Shown: positions 56,501-59,930, counted from the first letter of the stretch. The stretch is DNA of 64,000 bases from Tridacna crocea (GCA_943736015.1 OX031065.1:45238992-45302991), one strand, 5' to 3'. Program-made: numbers and translations. Notes: a model not told the origin generated them from the letters alone.

Positions 56501-58005
56501 CCAGGGGTCGATGTAGCGTAGCAAATAGGGAGACCCCGGGGTATCCGAGGATGCAAGGGTAGAGTAACGTAGTGAATCGTCGGTCTTGGCTTGCGAAGAT
56601 GCTACTGCAGTTGTTAGATATTTTATTGAAACCGGGACGCAGCCATGCACGAAGAAGTGGTCTCCCATAACAATATGGCCTGCAACACGTGAAAAAGGAC
56701 ATTCGGACATCTGCGTAAAGTATCGTCTCGGATCAGCCTGCGCAGTCCGCGCAGGCTAATCCGAGACGGCACTTTCCGTTTTAATGCCATTTTCTGTTTT
56801 GCGCATGTCTATACTGTACCACAAAATCTAATGTAGCCGTAAAGTGCCGTCTCGGATTAGCCTGCGCGGACTGCGCAGGCTGATCCGAGACGACACTTTA
56901 CGCAGATGTCCGAATGTCCCTTTTCGCGTGTTGCACACAATATAGTAAGATGTATGGTCATGTGTTATATGTGTTCATTCTTAAATTATTCTGAGATATT
57001 CAATTATTGTAGTCTCAATAATGAAAGAATACTTTGTGATGAAATAAATAGAGGATATTTGTTTCAAATTGCCACTCGTGAAAATATTACCGATGGTGTC
57101 CACTCGATGAAATAAATTGCGATCTTTCGCTGAAAAAAAAAAACACAAATATTTTATTTATTTTATGCTTTTAACCCATTCTGGGAGGAGCTTTATCAAA
57201 ATTCAGTACAGTTCTTTCTCTTATTCCCCATGGCGTACCCCTCCCGCATAGCAACGTTACGTCAAGCGCGAGAAATGTAAGGTATATGACGTCATATTTC
57301 CCATCTGGTTGTTAGGCACGCACAATTTACCTAGGCAACAAGAACGTGAAAATCGGTATTTTCACTGGTGGTACCAGTGTAAGATCGAAAAATATTTTCA
57401 CTGCTATTTTTAGATATCCTCCCGGAAAGCATGACATAAGAATTTACTATTAAGTTAGATTTGGGTCTTCTTCTAACACTTATTTTGTTTGCAAAAGGCT
57501 TCTTTCCCAGATTGCTTAAAATCCAAAATTGTTAGCAGAAGACTCTGTGATAAAAGAAGAAAATACACTATTTAGTTAGGTGTTGTTCTTCTTCTAACAC
57601 TTATTTTGTTTACAAAAGGCTTCTTTCCTAGATTGGTTAAAATCCAAAATTGATTGCAGAATATTCTGTGATAAAAATACGTTATTTAGTTATTTGTTGT
57701 TCTTCATTTAACTCTTGTTTTGTTTGCAGAAGGTCATTTCCCCAGATTGGTTAAAATCCACAATTGTTTACCTGTTTGGTACAAATTTAAATGACCAATA
57801 CATGTATATGTATTTGAATACCTATACACATTTTTTATTTTGGGTCAGAGGGCTATAAAAAAAATAAAATGTTAAGTCAAGTTTTTTTCCAGTCTTAAAT
57901 ACAGAACCGCGTCAGAAGCATCAAATACGGTCAATGATAACATTAGAGGCATTCAATTCCTTACGCAAAATTGATGCTCTCTGTTGTTTGCCCTCGTGCG
58001 TTTAA
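24453..58005 (+). CDS. Predicted five-exon host gene, 185-aa protein of unknown function
   Basis: Exons: 24453-24623, 34762-34831, 37632-37688, 45589-45735 and 57893-58005. Joined, they total 558 nt, ATG to TAA, 185 residues, with junction phases 0, 1, 1, 1 that all agree. Exons 2-5 follow good pyrimidine-rich acceptors (for example TTTTTTTTCCAG before exon 3). Donors are GTAATA, GTAAGT, GTAAAA and GTAAGA. The protein starts MTNVFTRKNKYPRTTTLL and ends ALCCLPSCV. It is basic, rich in Asn, Pro and Thr, and has no signal peptide, membrane segment or domain that I recognise. Its short Tyr/Pro-rich stretches (SSYVNPSRFPEL in exon 4) resemble small axonemal proteins only loosely, and I do not assign it. 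Introns of 10.1, 2.8, 7.9 and 12.2 kb are full of transposons. Exon 1 also has an alternative donor at 24703. Confidence 0.65.
24745..24850 (+). repeat. GCCTGCGC palindrome, AGAGCATG-type repeat
   Basis: The perfect stem CAGCCTGCGC/GCGCAGGCTG (24761-24784) is followed by ATTGATACTTTTTGCAAATG and AGAGCATGTCTGAGTCAT. These match the repeat family seen at 38027, 39535, 40750 and 53945. It lies at the start of intron 1. Confidence 0.7.
24925..25405 (+). mobile_element. Inverted-repeat element with GAAACGAACTTC ends
   Basis: CTGAAACGAACTTCTAAACG at the left is mirrored by TTTAGAAGTTCGTTTCAG at about 25380-25399, enclosing some 470 bp. The inner 300 bp (25079-25382) recurs in direct orientation at 40334-40629. 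No coding capacity is seen. Confidence 0.7.
25527..25788. mobile_element. Short TGCAACACG-ended fold-back element
   Basis: The ends ACAACACGTGAACAGGGACA and its mirror TGTCCCTTTTCGCGTGTTGC enclose two palindromes, CAGCCTGCGCAGTCCGCG at about 25584 and its inverse near 25708. A middle segment (TTGTGCTACAGTAGACTTGT) is shared with the larger relative at 36905-37555, so this is an internally deleted version. The 100-codon frame across it (25560-25862) is repeat-derived. Confidence 0.85.
25948..26030 (+). mobile_element. tRNA-derived SINE-like sequence
   Basis: CGGCTCAGTGGGTAGAG (from 25959) resembles a Pol III A box, and GAGTTTGAATA (26009-26019) resembles a B box about 40 bp downstream, the spacing found in tRNA genes and tRNA-derived SINEs. 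It cannot be folded into a convincing complete tRNA. Confidence 0.6.
26357..26586 (+). mobile_element. piggyBac-like MITE
   Basis: Termini TTAACCCATTACCACA and TGTGGTAATGGGTTAA are well matched. The long central hairpin lies at about 26468-26530. The poly-A-like run at 26374 and the GTGACAGAAAAATTGAAATT segment place it in the same subfamily as 41988-42215 and 43099-43334. Confidence 0.9.
26790..26870 (+). repeat. GATCAGACTGCAC hairpin
   Basis: GTAGATCAAGATCAGACTGC and the inverse GCAGTCTGATCTTGCATCTA face each other around GAACAC, flanked by GGACAGTG and CTGTCGG. Same core as 40871-41090; outer arms are decayed. Confidence 0.75.
26970..27320 (-). mobile_element. Broken piggyBac-like MITE pieces
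   Basis: 26970-27087 is one arm in reverse orientation, from ATGTTTTCTACCCTTCAC to GGTAATGAGTTAA, without core or second arm. 27196-27320 is a decayed core with ATGAGAAAACGCTGGTTCTC and the flanking AACGTTTTCCACC. They may be parts of one copy split by other sequence. Confidence 0.6.
27672..28519. mobile_element. MULE-like MITE nested in the larger element
   Basis: The ends CATTCGGAACACCTCGG and CCGAGGTGTTCCGAATG are exact inverted repeats, and the inverted similarity extends inward to the CGGATGTATGCCGAC segment. It is flanked by CAGACTGCAT at 27662-27671 and 28520-28529, a 10-bp target duplication. The related outer element at 37186-37194 has this target once, uninterrupted. The interior is a 385-bp direct duplication (27750 and 28135 start the two copies). 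Target duplications of 8-11 bp with long inverted repeats are typical of the Mutator superfamily; no transposase is present. Confidence 0.75.
28718..28852. repeat. Long palindrome GTCAGGTGGCAGGGG/CCCTTGCCACCTGAC
   Basis: Arms of about 60 bp meet at a GC-rich tip (CACCTCGCCCTCGGCTCGGG). Single arms of the same palindrome lie at 23029 and 36925, and a full but diverged copy at 38127-38240. It is part of the larger TGCAACACG element. Confidence 0.85.
29030..29470 (+). mobile_element. Decayed MITE copies
   Basis: 29030-29085 keeps a worn GATCAGACTGCAC-type hairpin (GATCAGCATGCACTTC, TTACAGTCTGATTTTGC). 29239-29470 is a worn piggyBac-like copy with TTGCAGACGACAATTT and the core AGATACTGGTCACTAGCATT; its right terminus is lost. 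Confidence 0.6.
29471..30929. other. AT-rich intronic stretch without recognisable features
   Basis: No exon with good splice sites, no repeat shared with the rest of the window, and no convincing frame. The frames at 30308-30517 and 30621-30928 show no family resemblance. A short TAATAATAATAATA run lies near 30748. Confidence 0.5.
30930..31844 (+). mobile_element. Three degraded MITE copies in a row
   Basis: 30930-31130 and 31630-31844 are worn piggyBac-like copies (TTTACAGACGACAAAT and GCATTTGCAGATGACAAAAT in the arms, ACATTGTGGGAAAATG and ATATTGTGGATAAAAA at the cores). The second ends in AAGGTTAA. Between them, 31374-31425 is a good GACCAGACTGCACAGAATGT hairpin of the second family. Confidence 0.6.
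32365..32570 (+). repeat. GGGTATACTGGAATTGCC-type interspersed repeat
   Basis: CCCCTCACAACGAAGTGGAAGGGTATACTGG followed by CTGTCTGTCCCCCCGTCCGTC is, from memory, a motif common in aquatic invertebrate genomes. Only one copy occurs here; the 72-codon frame across it is not a gene. Confidence 0.5.
32641..32678 (+). repeat. TG/G low-complexity run
   Basis: A (TG)n tract passes into a run of about 15 G. Confidence 0.9.
32679..34475. other. Mostly featureless intronic DNA
   Basis: Apart from one worn hairpin at 33812-33875 (AGATTAGGATAAGACTCCAC, TGCAGTCTTATTTTGGTCTT) of the GATCAGACTGCAC family, I see no repeat ends, no exon and no RNA gene. Confidence 0.5.
34476..34543 (+). repeat. GATCAGACTGCAC hairpin
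   Basis: A well-kept stem between GTGGACAGTG and CACTGTCCAC with GACTGCACGTTCTGTGCAGTC at its tip. A TTAA at 34577-34580 may be the outer right end. It sits about 220 bp before exon 2. Confidence 0.8.
34762..34831 (+). CDS. Exon 2 of the predicted host gene
   Basis: A 70-bp exon between TTTTATTTCCAG and A|GTAAGT. In the chosen frame it starts SYLIWHPNLAKKSENF and ends in phase 1, matching exon 3. A second frame (VLPNMASEFSKEIRKF, with an ATG in good context at 34773) is also open but ends in phase 2, and would hit a stop seven codons into exon 3. Confidence 0.6.
34879..35011. repeat. Inverted repeat GGTTATTTCTGATATGAAAA
   Basis: Arms GGTTATTTCTGATATGAAAA and its inverse TTTTCATATCAAAAATAACC enclose a GC-richer middle (GGATGCGT/ACGCATCC). 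It begins 48 bp after exon 2 and abuts the next element, so the two may form one compound element. Confidence 0.75.
35026..35406. mobile_element. MITE with about 85-bp terminal inverted repeats
   Basis: The ends TTTTATTATATACCTGGCAG and CTGCCAGGTATATAATAAAA are exact inverse copies. Similarity runs inward through ATCACTGGTGATGATATCAA, itself palindromic. No coding capacity. Located in intron 2. Confidence 0.85.
35500..35712 (+). mobile_element. TTAA-ended MITE, GATCAGACTGCAC family
   Basis: Left end TTGACCCTTAGG, right end ACAAGGGTTAA, hairpin core at 35546-35606 flanked by GGTGTAGATC and ATCTACACTGTCC. The right terminus keeps TTAA; the left reads TTGA. Confidence 0.8.
35879..36486 (+). repeat. 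CCTA/CCTG tetranucleotide microsatellite
   Basis: About 600 bp of ACAT units grading into interspersed ACCT(A/G) units and back to ACAT at the right edge. It lies wholly in intron 2 of the predicted gene. Confidence 0.98.
36590..36715 (-). mobile_element. Possible tRNA-derived SINE fragment
   Basis: On the minus strand GGTTCGAGCC (36688-36697) matches the core of a Pol III B box. It is followed on that strand by a body segment containing TTTTCAGATAAACTGG, a motif echoed near 43410. No good A box is seen. Confidence 0.35.
36905..37555 (-). mobile_element. TGCAACACG-family element, larger form, one end
   Basis: Contains one arm of the GTGGCAGGGG palindrome (36925-37000), a middle with GACGTCACTGAAACGTGCAG, and the right end TTTTCGCGAGTTGCACGCC. 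It matches the 28.2-28.8 kb and 27.4-27.7 kb parts of the composite element in inverse order. It carries the uninterrupted target site of that element's nested insertion. It ends about 80 bp before exon 3. Confidence 0.75.
37632..37688 (+). CDS. Exon 3 of the predicted host gene
   Basis: A 57-bp exon after a long pyrimidine tract (CCCCCCTTTTTTTTTCCAG) and before ACAG|GTAAAA. Only the phase-1 frame is open throughout (YVNFSCKHPEKFNFIRKT). It matches the flanking exons. Confidence 0.65.
37781..38007 (-). mobile_element. piggyBac-like MITE
   Basis: A very well-kept copy, CAACCCTTTCCCAAACAATC to GTTTGGGAAAGGGTAAA, nearly the exact inverse of 44034-44264 along its full length. It starts 93 bp after exon 3. 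Confidence 0.9.
38027..38640. mobile_element. Chain of fold-back elements
   Basis: 38027-38115 is the TCTGCAAAAAGTATCGACTC/GCGCAGTCCGC repeat. 38127-38240 is a diverged GTGGCAGGGG palindrome. 38241-38640 matches 37005-37350 (GGAACTGACGTCACTGAAAC; CAATAAGATCACGTGAATTT), giving a third copy of the large TGCAACACG-family body. Confidence 0.65.
38817..39021. mobile_element. MITE with CCGGTGTAATGCAGAG ends
   Basis: The termini CCGGTGTAATGCAGAGAAAT and CATTTCTCTGCATTACACCGG-type mirror are exact over about 20 bp. The inside is a chain of short TAGAGAAATGACCC/GGGTCATTTCTC units. A second copy is at 62473-62715. Confidence 0.9.
39535..39620 (+). repeat. GAGCCATGCTCCAGC repeat
   Basis: GAGCCATGCTCCAGCAAATG, AAGCTTAATGTATG and a worn TGCGTGGATTGCGCAGACTG match the family at 38027, 53945 and 60525. 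Confidence 0.65.
39797..40031 (+). repeat. 27-bp minisatellite
   Basis: About eight units of GAACTGYARCGAARGCMCCA + TAAACGC. Because 27 is divisible by 3, one frame (39886-40218) stays open and would encode a 9-residue repeat (NANCNESTM-like). Its surroundings give no support for a gene. Confidence 0.85.
40334..40745 (+). mobile_element. Second copy of the GAAACGAACTTC-type element
   Basis: 40334-40629 matches 25079-25382, including GGAAAACTAG, GCATGCGTGGTGTCTA and ATTTACAATGTTGAGTGAAT. It extends right to GGCCGTTTAGAAGTTCATTT (40722-40741), the element's terminal motif. Confidence 0.7.
40750..40850 (+). repeat. TCAGCCTGCGCAATCCGCGC palindrome repeat
   Basis: Perfect stem ATCAGCCTGCGC/GCGCAGGCTGAT, followed by GCATGTCATAGGAAATTTCT as in the copy at 54000-54095. 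Confidence 0.7.
40871..41090 (+). mobile_element. TTAA-ended MITE with GATCAGACTGCAC hairpin (reference copy)
   Basis: Starts TTAACCCTTAAAG and ends GGCTAAGGGTTCG. The core (40912-40978) is an almost perfect hairpin: GTGGACAGTGTAGATCAAGA then GATCAGACTGCACAGAACG and the inverse. The terminal CCCTTA next to TTAA resembles piggyBac ends, but both arms are shorter and unlike the first family. Confidence 0.85.
41225..42215. mobile_element. Three piggyBac-like MITE copies
   Basis: 41225-41430 is badly worn (CTTGTAACCAGCATTTTCTC keeps half the core). 41530-41750 starts TTAACCCTTTTC with a core lacking one base pair at its tip (GCTGATACCAGC). 41988-42215 is well kept, starts TTAACTCATTACCAAACGAC, has a changed tip (GCTGTGTATAGC) and ends CATAACTTAA. 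Confidence 0.75.
42352..42640 (+). repeat. Two direct copies of a 145-bp unit
   Basis: GCCCGCCAATATGTCTGCAG at 42368 recurs as GCCCGCCAATATCTTTGCAG at 42508. Each is followed by a GACCAATCACAAATC-type segment and a CGGTAGCTCAT motif. A simple tandem duplication. Confidence 0.85.
42630..42900 (+). mobile_element. Diverged relative of the 54.9/57.4-kb fold-back arm
   Basis: TGCGTTGCTATGCAGAAGGG, GTACGGCACGGGGAATAACT and AATACCGATTT match the arm at 54925-55200. Only one arm is recognisable. Confidence 0.65.
42976..43055. repeat. Palindrome GTCGGTTTACTTCGATAACC
   Basis: Two arms of about 33 bp around CTCGTTACAAG, centred on CTACAGCT/AGCTGTAG. The same palindrome is at 55625-55706, and a half is at 46352-46380. 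Confidence 0.85.
43099..43334 (-). mobile_element. piggyBac-like MITE
   Basis: TTAACCCATTACCACACAAT to GGTAAAGGGTTAA, with an unbroken hairpin core (about 43165-43228). Inverse orientation to 26357-26586, which it matches along most of its length. Confidence 0.9.
43366..43946 (+). repeat. Short simple repeats
   Basis: A (GATT)n tract at 43366-43395 and a (CAA)n tract at 43912-43943, with unremarkable sequence between them. Confidence 0.85.
44034..44264 (+). mobile_element. piggyBac-like MITE (reference copy)
   Basis: Starts TTAACCCTTTCCCAAAC and ends GTTTGGGAAAAGGGTTAA. Inside, the left arm carries GCATTTGCAGATGACAA; the core (44146-44208) is an almost perfect hairpin of about 30 bp per arm around GGTTACC; the right arm carries TAAAAAACCAGGGATT. 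TTAA at both ends followed by CCC is the hallmark of piggyBac target sites and termini. It has no coding capacity and must rely on a transposase elsewhere. The 68-codon frame across it is incidental. Confidence 0.92.
44540..45100 (+). mobile_element. piggyBac-like MITE split by another element
   Basis: The left arm (44540-44702, with AACATTGTGGAATAAAGAGA) stops inside the core. The right part resumes at about 44900 and ends with CGTCTGGTAAAGG near 45090. A 197-bp inverted-repeat element lies between. Confidence 0.65.
44703..44899. mobile_element. MITE with GGTCCGTATTCA ends
   Basis: Ends GGTCCGTATTCA and TGAATACGGACC are exact inverse copies, and the whole element folds back, meeting at GGCTAAACC/GGTTTAGCC. 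It sits inside an older piggyBac-like copy, so it is the younger insertion. Confidence 0.85.
45125..45345 (+). mobile_element. Worn piggyBac-like MITE
   Basis: GCATTTGTACGCGGCAAATT in the arm, AAATGCTGGTTACCACCATT at the core and AGGGTAAGGTTAAG at the end. It ends about 245 bp before exon 4. Confidence 0.65.
45589..45735 (+). CDS. Exon 4 of the predicted host gene
   Basis: A 147-bp exon between TTGTGTTTTTCAG and ATCG|GTAAGAA, phase 1 on both sides. It is the longest internal exon and the strongest part of the model, reading ELPQIKYTENTITRSSYVNP and onward with balanced composition unlike the AT-rich flanks. Confidence 0.75.
46450..46965. mobile_element. Worn piggyBac-like MITE and a separate inverted repeat
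   Basis: 46450-46631 keeps AAATGCTGGTAACCAGAATT and ends TTTGGTAAAGGGTTAG. 46838-46965 is unrelated: AACGCTAAGAAGTTCAAAAT and its inverse ATTTTGACTTCTTAGCATTT around a GC-rich loop. Confidence 0.65.
47035..47616 (-). repeat. 3' LTR of the minus-strand gypsy element
   Basis: On the minus strand it starts TGTTATG (at 47616) and ends GTAACA (at 47035), so the termini are TGTTA/TAACA. It is 582 bp long and includes a run of about 28 A. Its homologue flanks the plus-strand element at 51576-52384, which fixes the boundaries. A matching 5' LTR is not present. Confidence 0.8.
47617..47628 (-). other. Polypurine tract
   Basis: TAGGAGGGGAAG on the minus strand lies immediately before the LTR's TG. 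This is where plus-strand DNA synthesis is primed in LTR retrotransposons. Confidence 0.75.
47783..49737 (-). pseudogene. Decayed Ty3/gypsy pol with integrase upstream of RT (Gmr1-like)
   Basis: Reading 5' to 3' on the minus strand: the integrase C-terminal part with the GPY/F motif (ARYFGPYFLEKK, within 49699-49337); a linker (49309-48998); reverse transcriptase (about 48998-48350); RNase H (48349-47783, 188 codons). RNase H keeps VDAS, IEKE, VYSDHNPL and PDALSR, so its four acidic residues remain. RT keeps YIDD, but the usual FDLL reads FALL, and the frame breaks by one base near MPFGMK. The integrase catalytic core and gag are missing. Integrase before RT, with a gypsy-type RT, is the gene order of the Gmr1 group. 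Non-functional. Confidence 0.8.
49738..51575 (+). pseudogene. Second decayed gypsy pol, opposite strand
   Basis: Begins in the integrase at a GKPNQV-like segment. The catalytic core follows (49775-50130), with the first Asp in IIIDCVG; the second catalytic position reads Gly and the third reads Lys, so it is dead. The integrase C-terminal region lies at 50200-50520. RT pieces run from 50740 to 51280 (SPCILVPKPDE, then VMPFGLKNSPATFQ and YIDDVIIHSDD), with several frameshifts and stops. After LLTSLLSK at 51545 the frame stops matching, so RNase H is deleted and the LTR follows within 40 bp. Clearly the same family as the minus-strand copy, diverged by perhaps a fifth to a quarter of positions by eye. 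Confidence 0.8.
51576..52384 (+). repeat. 3' LTR of the plus-strand gypsy element, interrupted by a MITE
   Basis: GGTTATGTAAATAGG at the start and CTTGTTACTGGTTTCTTATC near the end (52363) align with the LTR at 47035-47616 in inverse orientation. The extra length is one 226-bp insertion at 51919-52148. The terminal CA has decayed. Confidence 0.75.
51919..52148 (-). mobile_element. piggyBac-like MITE inside the LTR
   Basis: TTAATCCTTTACTCC to GGTAAAGGGTTAA, with the core variant AAATTGCTC/GAGCAATTT. Removing everything but one TTAA restores the alignment with the uninterrupted LTR on the other strand (near 47275, where the site reads TTGA). This shows the TTAA duplication directly. Confidence 0.9.
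52440..53268. mobile_element. piggyBac-like MITE copies, one worn and one good
   Basis: 52440-52575 keeps only TTTTTCTCCTTTTCTTGC and TTAACCCTCGAGATTG. 53041-53268 is well kept and inverse: TTAACCTATTGCCACACAAT, core at 53098-53160, TTGTCGTTTGGTAATG. Between them (52576-53040) I see nothing recognisable. Confidence 0.75.
53630..53945 (+). mobile_element. Two GATCAGACTGCAC family copies
   Basis: 53630-53830 runs from GGTTAAATCTG to CTCTAACGGTTGAG with the hairpin at 53658-53725, worn on one arm. 53870-53945 is a second hairpin (CGACAGTGTAAATTAGGATC), cut off by the next repeat. Confidence 0.7.
53946..54095 (+). repeat. GAGCCATGCTCTG repeat with GCGCAG palindrome
   Basis: GATGAGCCATGCTCTGTG, GGGGACTTAATGTATCTGCG, the stem AGCCTGCGCGGACTGCGCAGG, and GCATACCCTAGGACAAG. 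The most complete copy of this repeat. A loose inverse end lies at 54430-54465. Confidence 0.75.
54099..54342 (-). mobile_element. piggyBac-like MITE
   Basis: TTAACCCTTTACCACACAAT at the left, good hairpin core (54157-54220), right end CGTCTGGTAAAGAGCTAAG, so the right TTAA is lost. Confidence 0.85.
55195..55350. repeat. Palindrome AAAGATCGAAATTTGTTTCA
   Basis: GATCGAAATTTGTTTCATC and its inverse GATGAAATAAATTTCGATC surround a segment with further inverted similarity (GTGAACACCATCGG; CACGAGTGG). It forms the inner part of the left arm. A related palindrome is at 63424-63530. Confidence 0.75.
55625..55706. repeat. Palindrome GTCGGTTTACTTCAAAAACC
   Basis: Arms GGTTTACTTCAAAAACCTCG and CGAGCTTTTTGAAGCAAACC around CTACAGC..GCTGTAG; same family as 42976-43055. 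Confidence 0.85.
55772..55846 (-). ncRNA. tRNA-derived Pol III promoter-like sequence
   Basis: On the minus strand TAGTTCAGTGG (55829-55819) fits an A box and GGTTTGAACCC (55786-55776) fits a B box, 32 bp apart as in tRNA genes. The 3' part GTTTGAACCCCGTCCGTTC resembles a T-arm and acceptor. No matching 5' acceptor strand is seen, so this is better read as a SINE head or tRNA relic than a working tRNA gene. Confidence 0.5.
55865..56115 (-). mobile_element. Internally deleted ATGCGTCATA-family element
   Basis: 55865-55985 is the inverse of 23105-23225 (GGATGCTGGTTATTACTCCC; TTGATTGAGCCCG-like). It then joins TCTGCGCATGTCATATTCTT to GTATTTATAGAATGCCATTG, skipping the roughly 300 bp present between these motifs at 61070-61400. 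Confidence 0.65.
56275..56560. repeat. Inverted repeat GCATCCTCGGATACCCCGGG
   Basis: 56292-56352 and 56498-56554 are near-exact inverse copies with a palindromic CCCCGGGG inside. The GCAAGGGTAG/AAGGGTAGCATCC edges suggest a short fold-back element. Confidence 0.75.
56680..56936. mobile_element. Short TGCAACACG-ended fold-back element
   Basis: CTGCAACACGTGAAAAAGGA to CCCTTTTCGCGTGTTGCA, with both internal GCGCAG palindromes intact and the two halves nearly perfect inverses. ACAATAT stands at both flanks and may be the target duplication. Confidence 0.85.
57455..57775 (+). repeat. Three direct copies of a ~118-bp unit
   Basis: CTTCTTCTAACACTTATTTTG at 57467 recurs at 57588 and, worn, at 57702. 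Each is followed by an AAAAGGCTTCTTTCC-like and TTAAAATCCAAAATTG segment resembling one arm of the piggyBac-like MITE. It lies just before exon 5. Confidence 0.8.
57893..58005 (+). CDS. Exon 5 (terminal) of the predicted host gene
   Basis: Follows AAGTTTTTTTCCAG. The phase-1 frame runs 36 codons (LNTEPRQKHQIRSMITLEAF and onward) to TAA at 58003, ending in a Cys-rich ALCCLPSCV. No clear AATAAA follows closely, so the 3' end is not placed. Confidence 0.6.
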
Positions 58006-58132
58006 TCAGGCAATGAGACCTTTATGTTATAATAATTGTGTTGCGCTTTAATTTTCTGTTTATTTTTATGTTCTGTTTGTCGGTTTAATATCAATCTATG
58101 TACACACCTGAGACCTCATCAAATAATGGTCT

Positions 58133-58240
58133 TACTCAATGTTCTACTTCCAAATTTCAAGACAAGCTATCTGATTGGCTGAGACATACTGTCTCAGCCA
58201 ATTAGGTAGCTTGTCTTGGAATTTAGAATAAGAATAATTT
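58133..58240. repeat. Fold-back repeat with CAAGACAAGCTATCTGATTG
   Basis: TTCAAGACAAGCTATCTGAT and its inverse, meeting at GAGACATACTGTCTC, flanked by CTTACTC and AGAATAAG. Confidence 0.85.
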
Positions 58241-58649
58241 TTTATAAATTTTTAGCATATTCCTCCAATGCATTAATTAAATATACAATTTGGATTAAGA
58301 TGACCATGTTTTAAATTGACTGCGGTTTTTTGTATCACATTATTAAAATTTCGTATTCACTAAAACAAACTGAACGGCATTCTAAATCCAATGACTGCAG
58401 ATTTTCCAAATTTCAGAGTAACAAAGTTTCTAATTGGTTCCATCAAAGTGTTATAGCCTATAAAAAATCTCTTATCTTCTACAAAGTCAGCGCCTACAAG
58501 GACCTGCCACAACAAATACAAATGCATCGGTCAAGACACAAACCTACCACTTACAAACAACTTAACTCCCATATTATCCAATAATTCTTTATTGCTTTCC
58601 TTTTATATTTCCTATTCCCCACCCCTCTGAATTTCGAAATAAATCATTT
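58241..58649. other. No clear feature
   Basis: An 84-codon frame (58330-58584, plus) has balanced composition but no recognised family and no splice context that ties it to the host gene. A pyrimidine-rich stretch and AAATAAAT follow. Confidence 0.4.
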
Positions 58650-58860
58650 TAGCTCACCTGAGCACGTAGTGCTCGGGGTGAGCTATTGTGCTCGGTAAAT
58701 GTCCGTCGTCCGTCTGTGCGTCCGTCCGTTCGCCTGTCCGTCCGTCTGTCTGTCCGTCCGTAAAAAATCACTAAAAAATCTTCTCCTCTGAAACTGCCTT
58801 CAGATTTCAATGAAACTTCACAGAAATGATCTCAGATTTAACACCAATGATTTAGAAAAA
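58650..58860 (+). repeat. AGCTCACCTGAGCACG interspersed repeat
   Basis: The hairpin AGCTCACCTGAGCAC/GTGCTCGGGGTGAGCT is followed by a GTCCGTCCGT-rich stretch and CTTCAGATTTCAATGAAACT. From memory this is a dispersed element common in molluscs. Only one end is visible here. Confidence 0.6.
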
Positions 58861-59084
58861 GTACATAAAAAATTAAAATGGCTTTTAAATGTAAAATTAA
58901 CAACATGTAATTATGCATTATACGGTGAAGTAGGGAGATATCCTCTGAAAATTAATATGCAATTTTAAACTATTAAATTATAAGAAAAAAAATCTGTCAA
59001 GCCCTTTTTCTCAAACTATATTATGTTAGAAGTAACGACTGTATAATGTCCACAGTAGTCGAAAATATGAAGTACAGATGTGAA

Positions 59085-59930
59085 ACACGAAATGAAATAA
59101 ACTGGCTAAGTAAAGTAAGGAATCTATAACAGCAAAGTGGTTTTAACGATGTTTGGCTTTTTCCATGTTCAATCAATATTAAACAATTTACCCCAATTCT
59201 ACGTTCTCGTTTGCTAGATATGTAAATAAAATAAAGGCACAGGGACACTGCAAACAGATCATCTATAGTTCTGCACCGAGACATTAAAAGTTCATTTACA
59301 CGTTCCAATTACCTCCACATTATGAAAATACCTAAATTTCGAAACGTATTGGCAAAATTCTGACTTTCGTCACATGAACTTAATGTCGAACAAGGAAGAT
59401 ACAAACATATCCAGTGCAATGAGAGAAAATGTTCATTTTGTAATTTAGACGAAGTAGAAGACGAATATCATTTCATTCTAGTATGCCCATTATATAATAA
59501 TTTGAGGAAAACTTACTTGAAAAATTATTTTTATATAAGACTAAGTGTATATAAGCTGACAAAACTTCTAAATAGCTCCAATCTTACGATTTTGAATAAT
59601 CTATCTCTGTTTTGTATCAAGGCTTTAAATATAAGAAAAGAAAAATTAAATATGATTACACAAAAAATTTAAATACCGATAAAATCATTGATTCCAGGAT
59701 AGATGTTTGTTTAGGCAGCCTCTTCCGCTTATTTCACTTATTTCATTTCATTATTTCATTGTTTTCTAATGTATTACTTTTAATAACTATAATGTCTATG
59801 TATTGTTTGTCCATTTTTACGGTTTGTTTGTTTGTTTAGGTCTGTTCCGTATGTATTTGTACATGAAATTGACGAGGAACCACATGGTTCAAGTCAAAGA
59901 ATAAAAATATTGAATTGTTGAAGTACATAT
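59085..59930 (+). pseudogene. 3' end of a LINE (non-LTR retrotransposon) ORF2
   Basis: One plus-strand frame reads WLSKVRNL at about 59100 and continues for some 190 codons with a few in-frame stops and one small disruption near 59230. It ends in a Cys-rich tail, CSFCNLDEVEDEYHFILVCP (about 59430-59490), the C-x2-C ... H-x4-C pattern at the C terminus of many jockey/CR1-like ORF2 proteins. Its stop is at about 59669. A TGA at about 59361 stands where relatives have Arg, consistent with CGA to TGA decay. The 3' tail reaches ATAAAAATATTGAATTGTTG near 59920. The reverse transcriptase core is absent. Confidence 0.7.

Larger units (their letters stand above)
54925..57434. mobile_element. 2.5-kb fold-back structure with ~400-bp inverted arms
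   Basis: Left arm 54925-55350 and right arm 57040-57434 are inverse copies: TCATGCTTTCCGG/CCGGAAAGCATGA at the tips, then GGCGTGCCTGACAACC/GGTTGTTAGGCACGC and GGGAGGGGTACGCCACGGGG with its inverse further in. The enclosed 1.7 kb holds at least four other repeats and a tRNA-like sequence. A lone arm relative is at 42630. It ends about 460 bp before exon 5. Confidence 0.7.
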
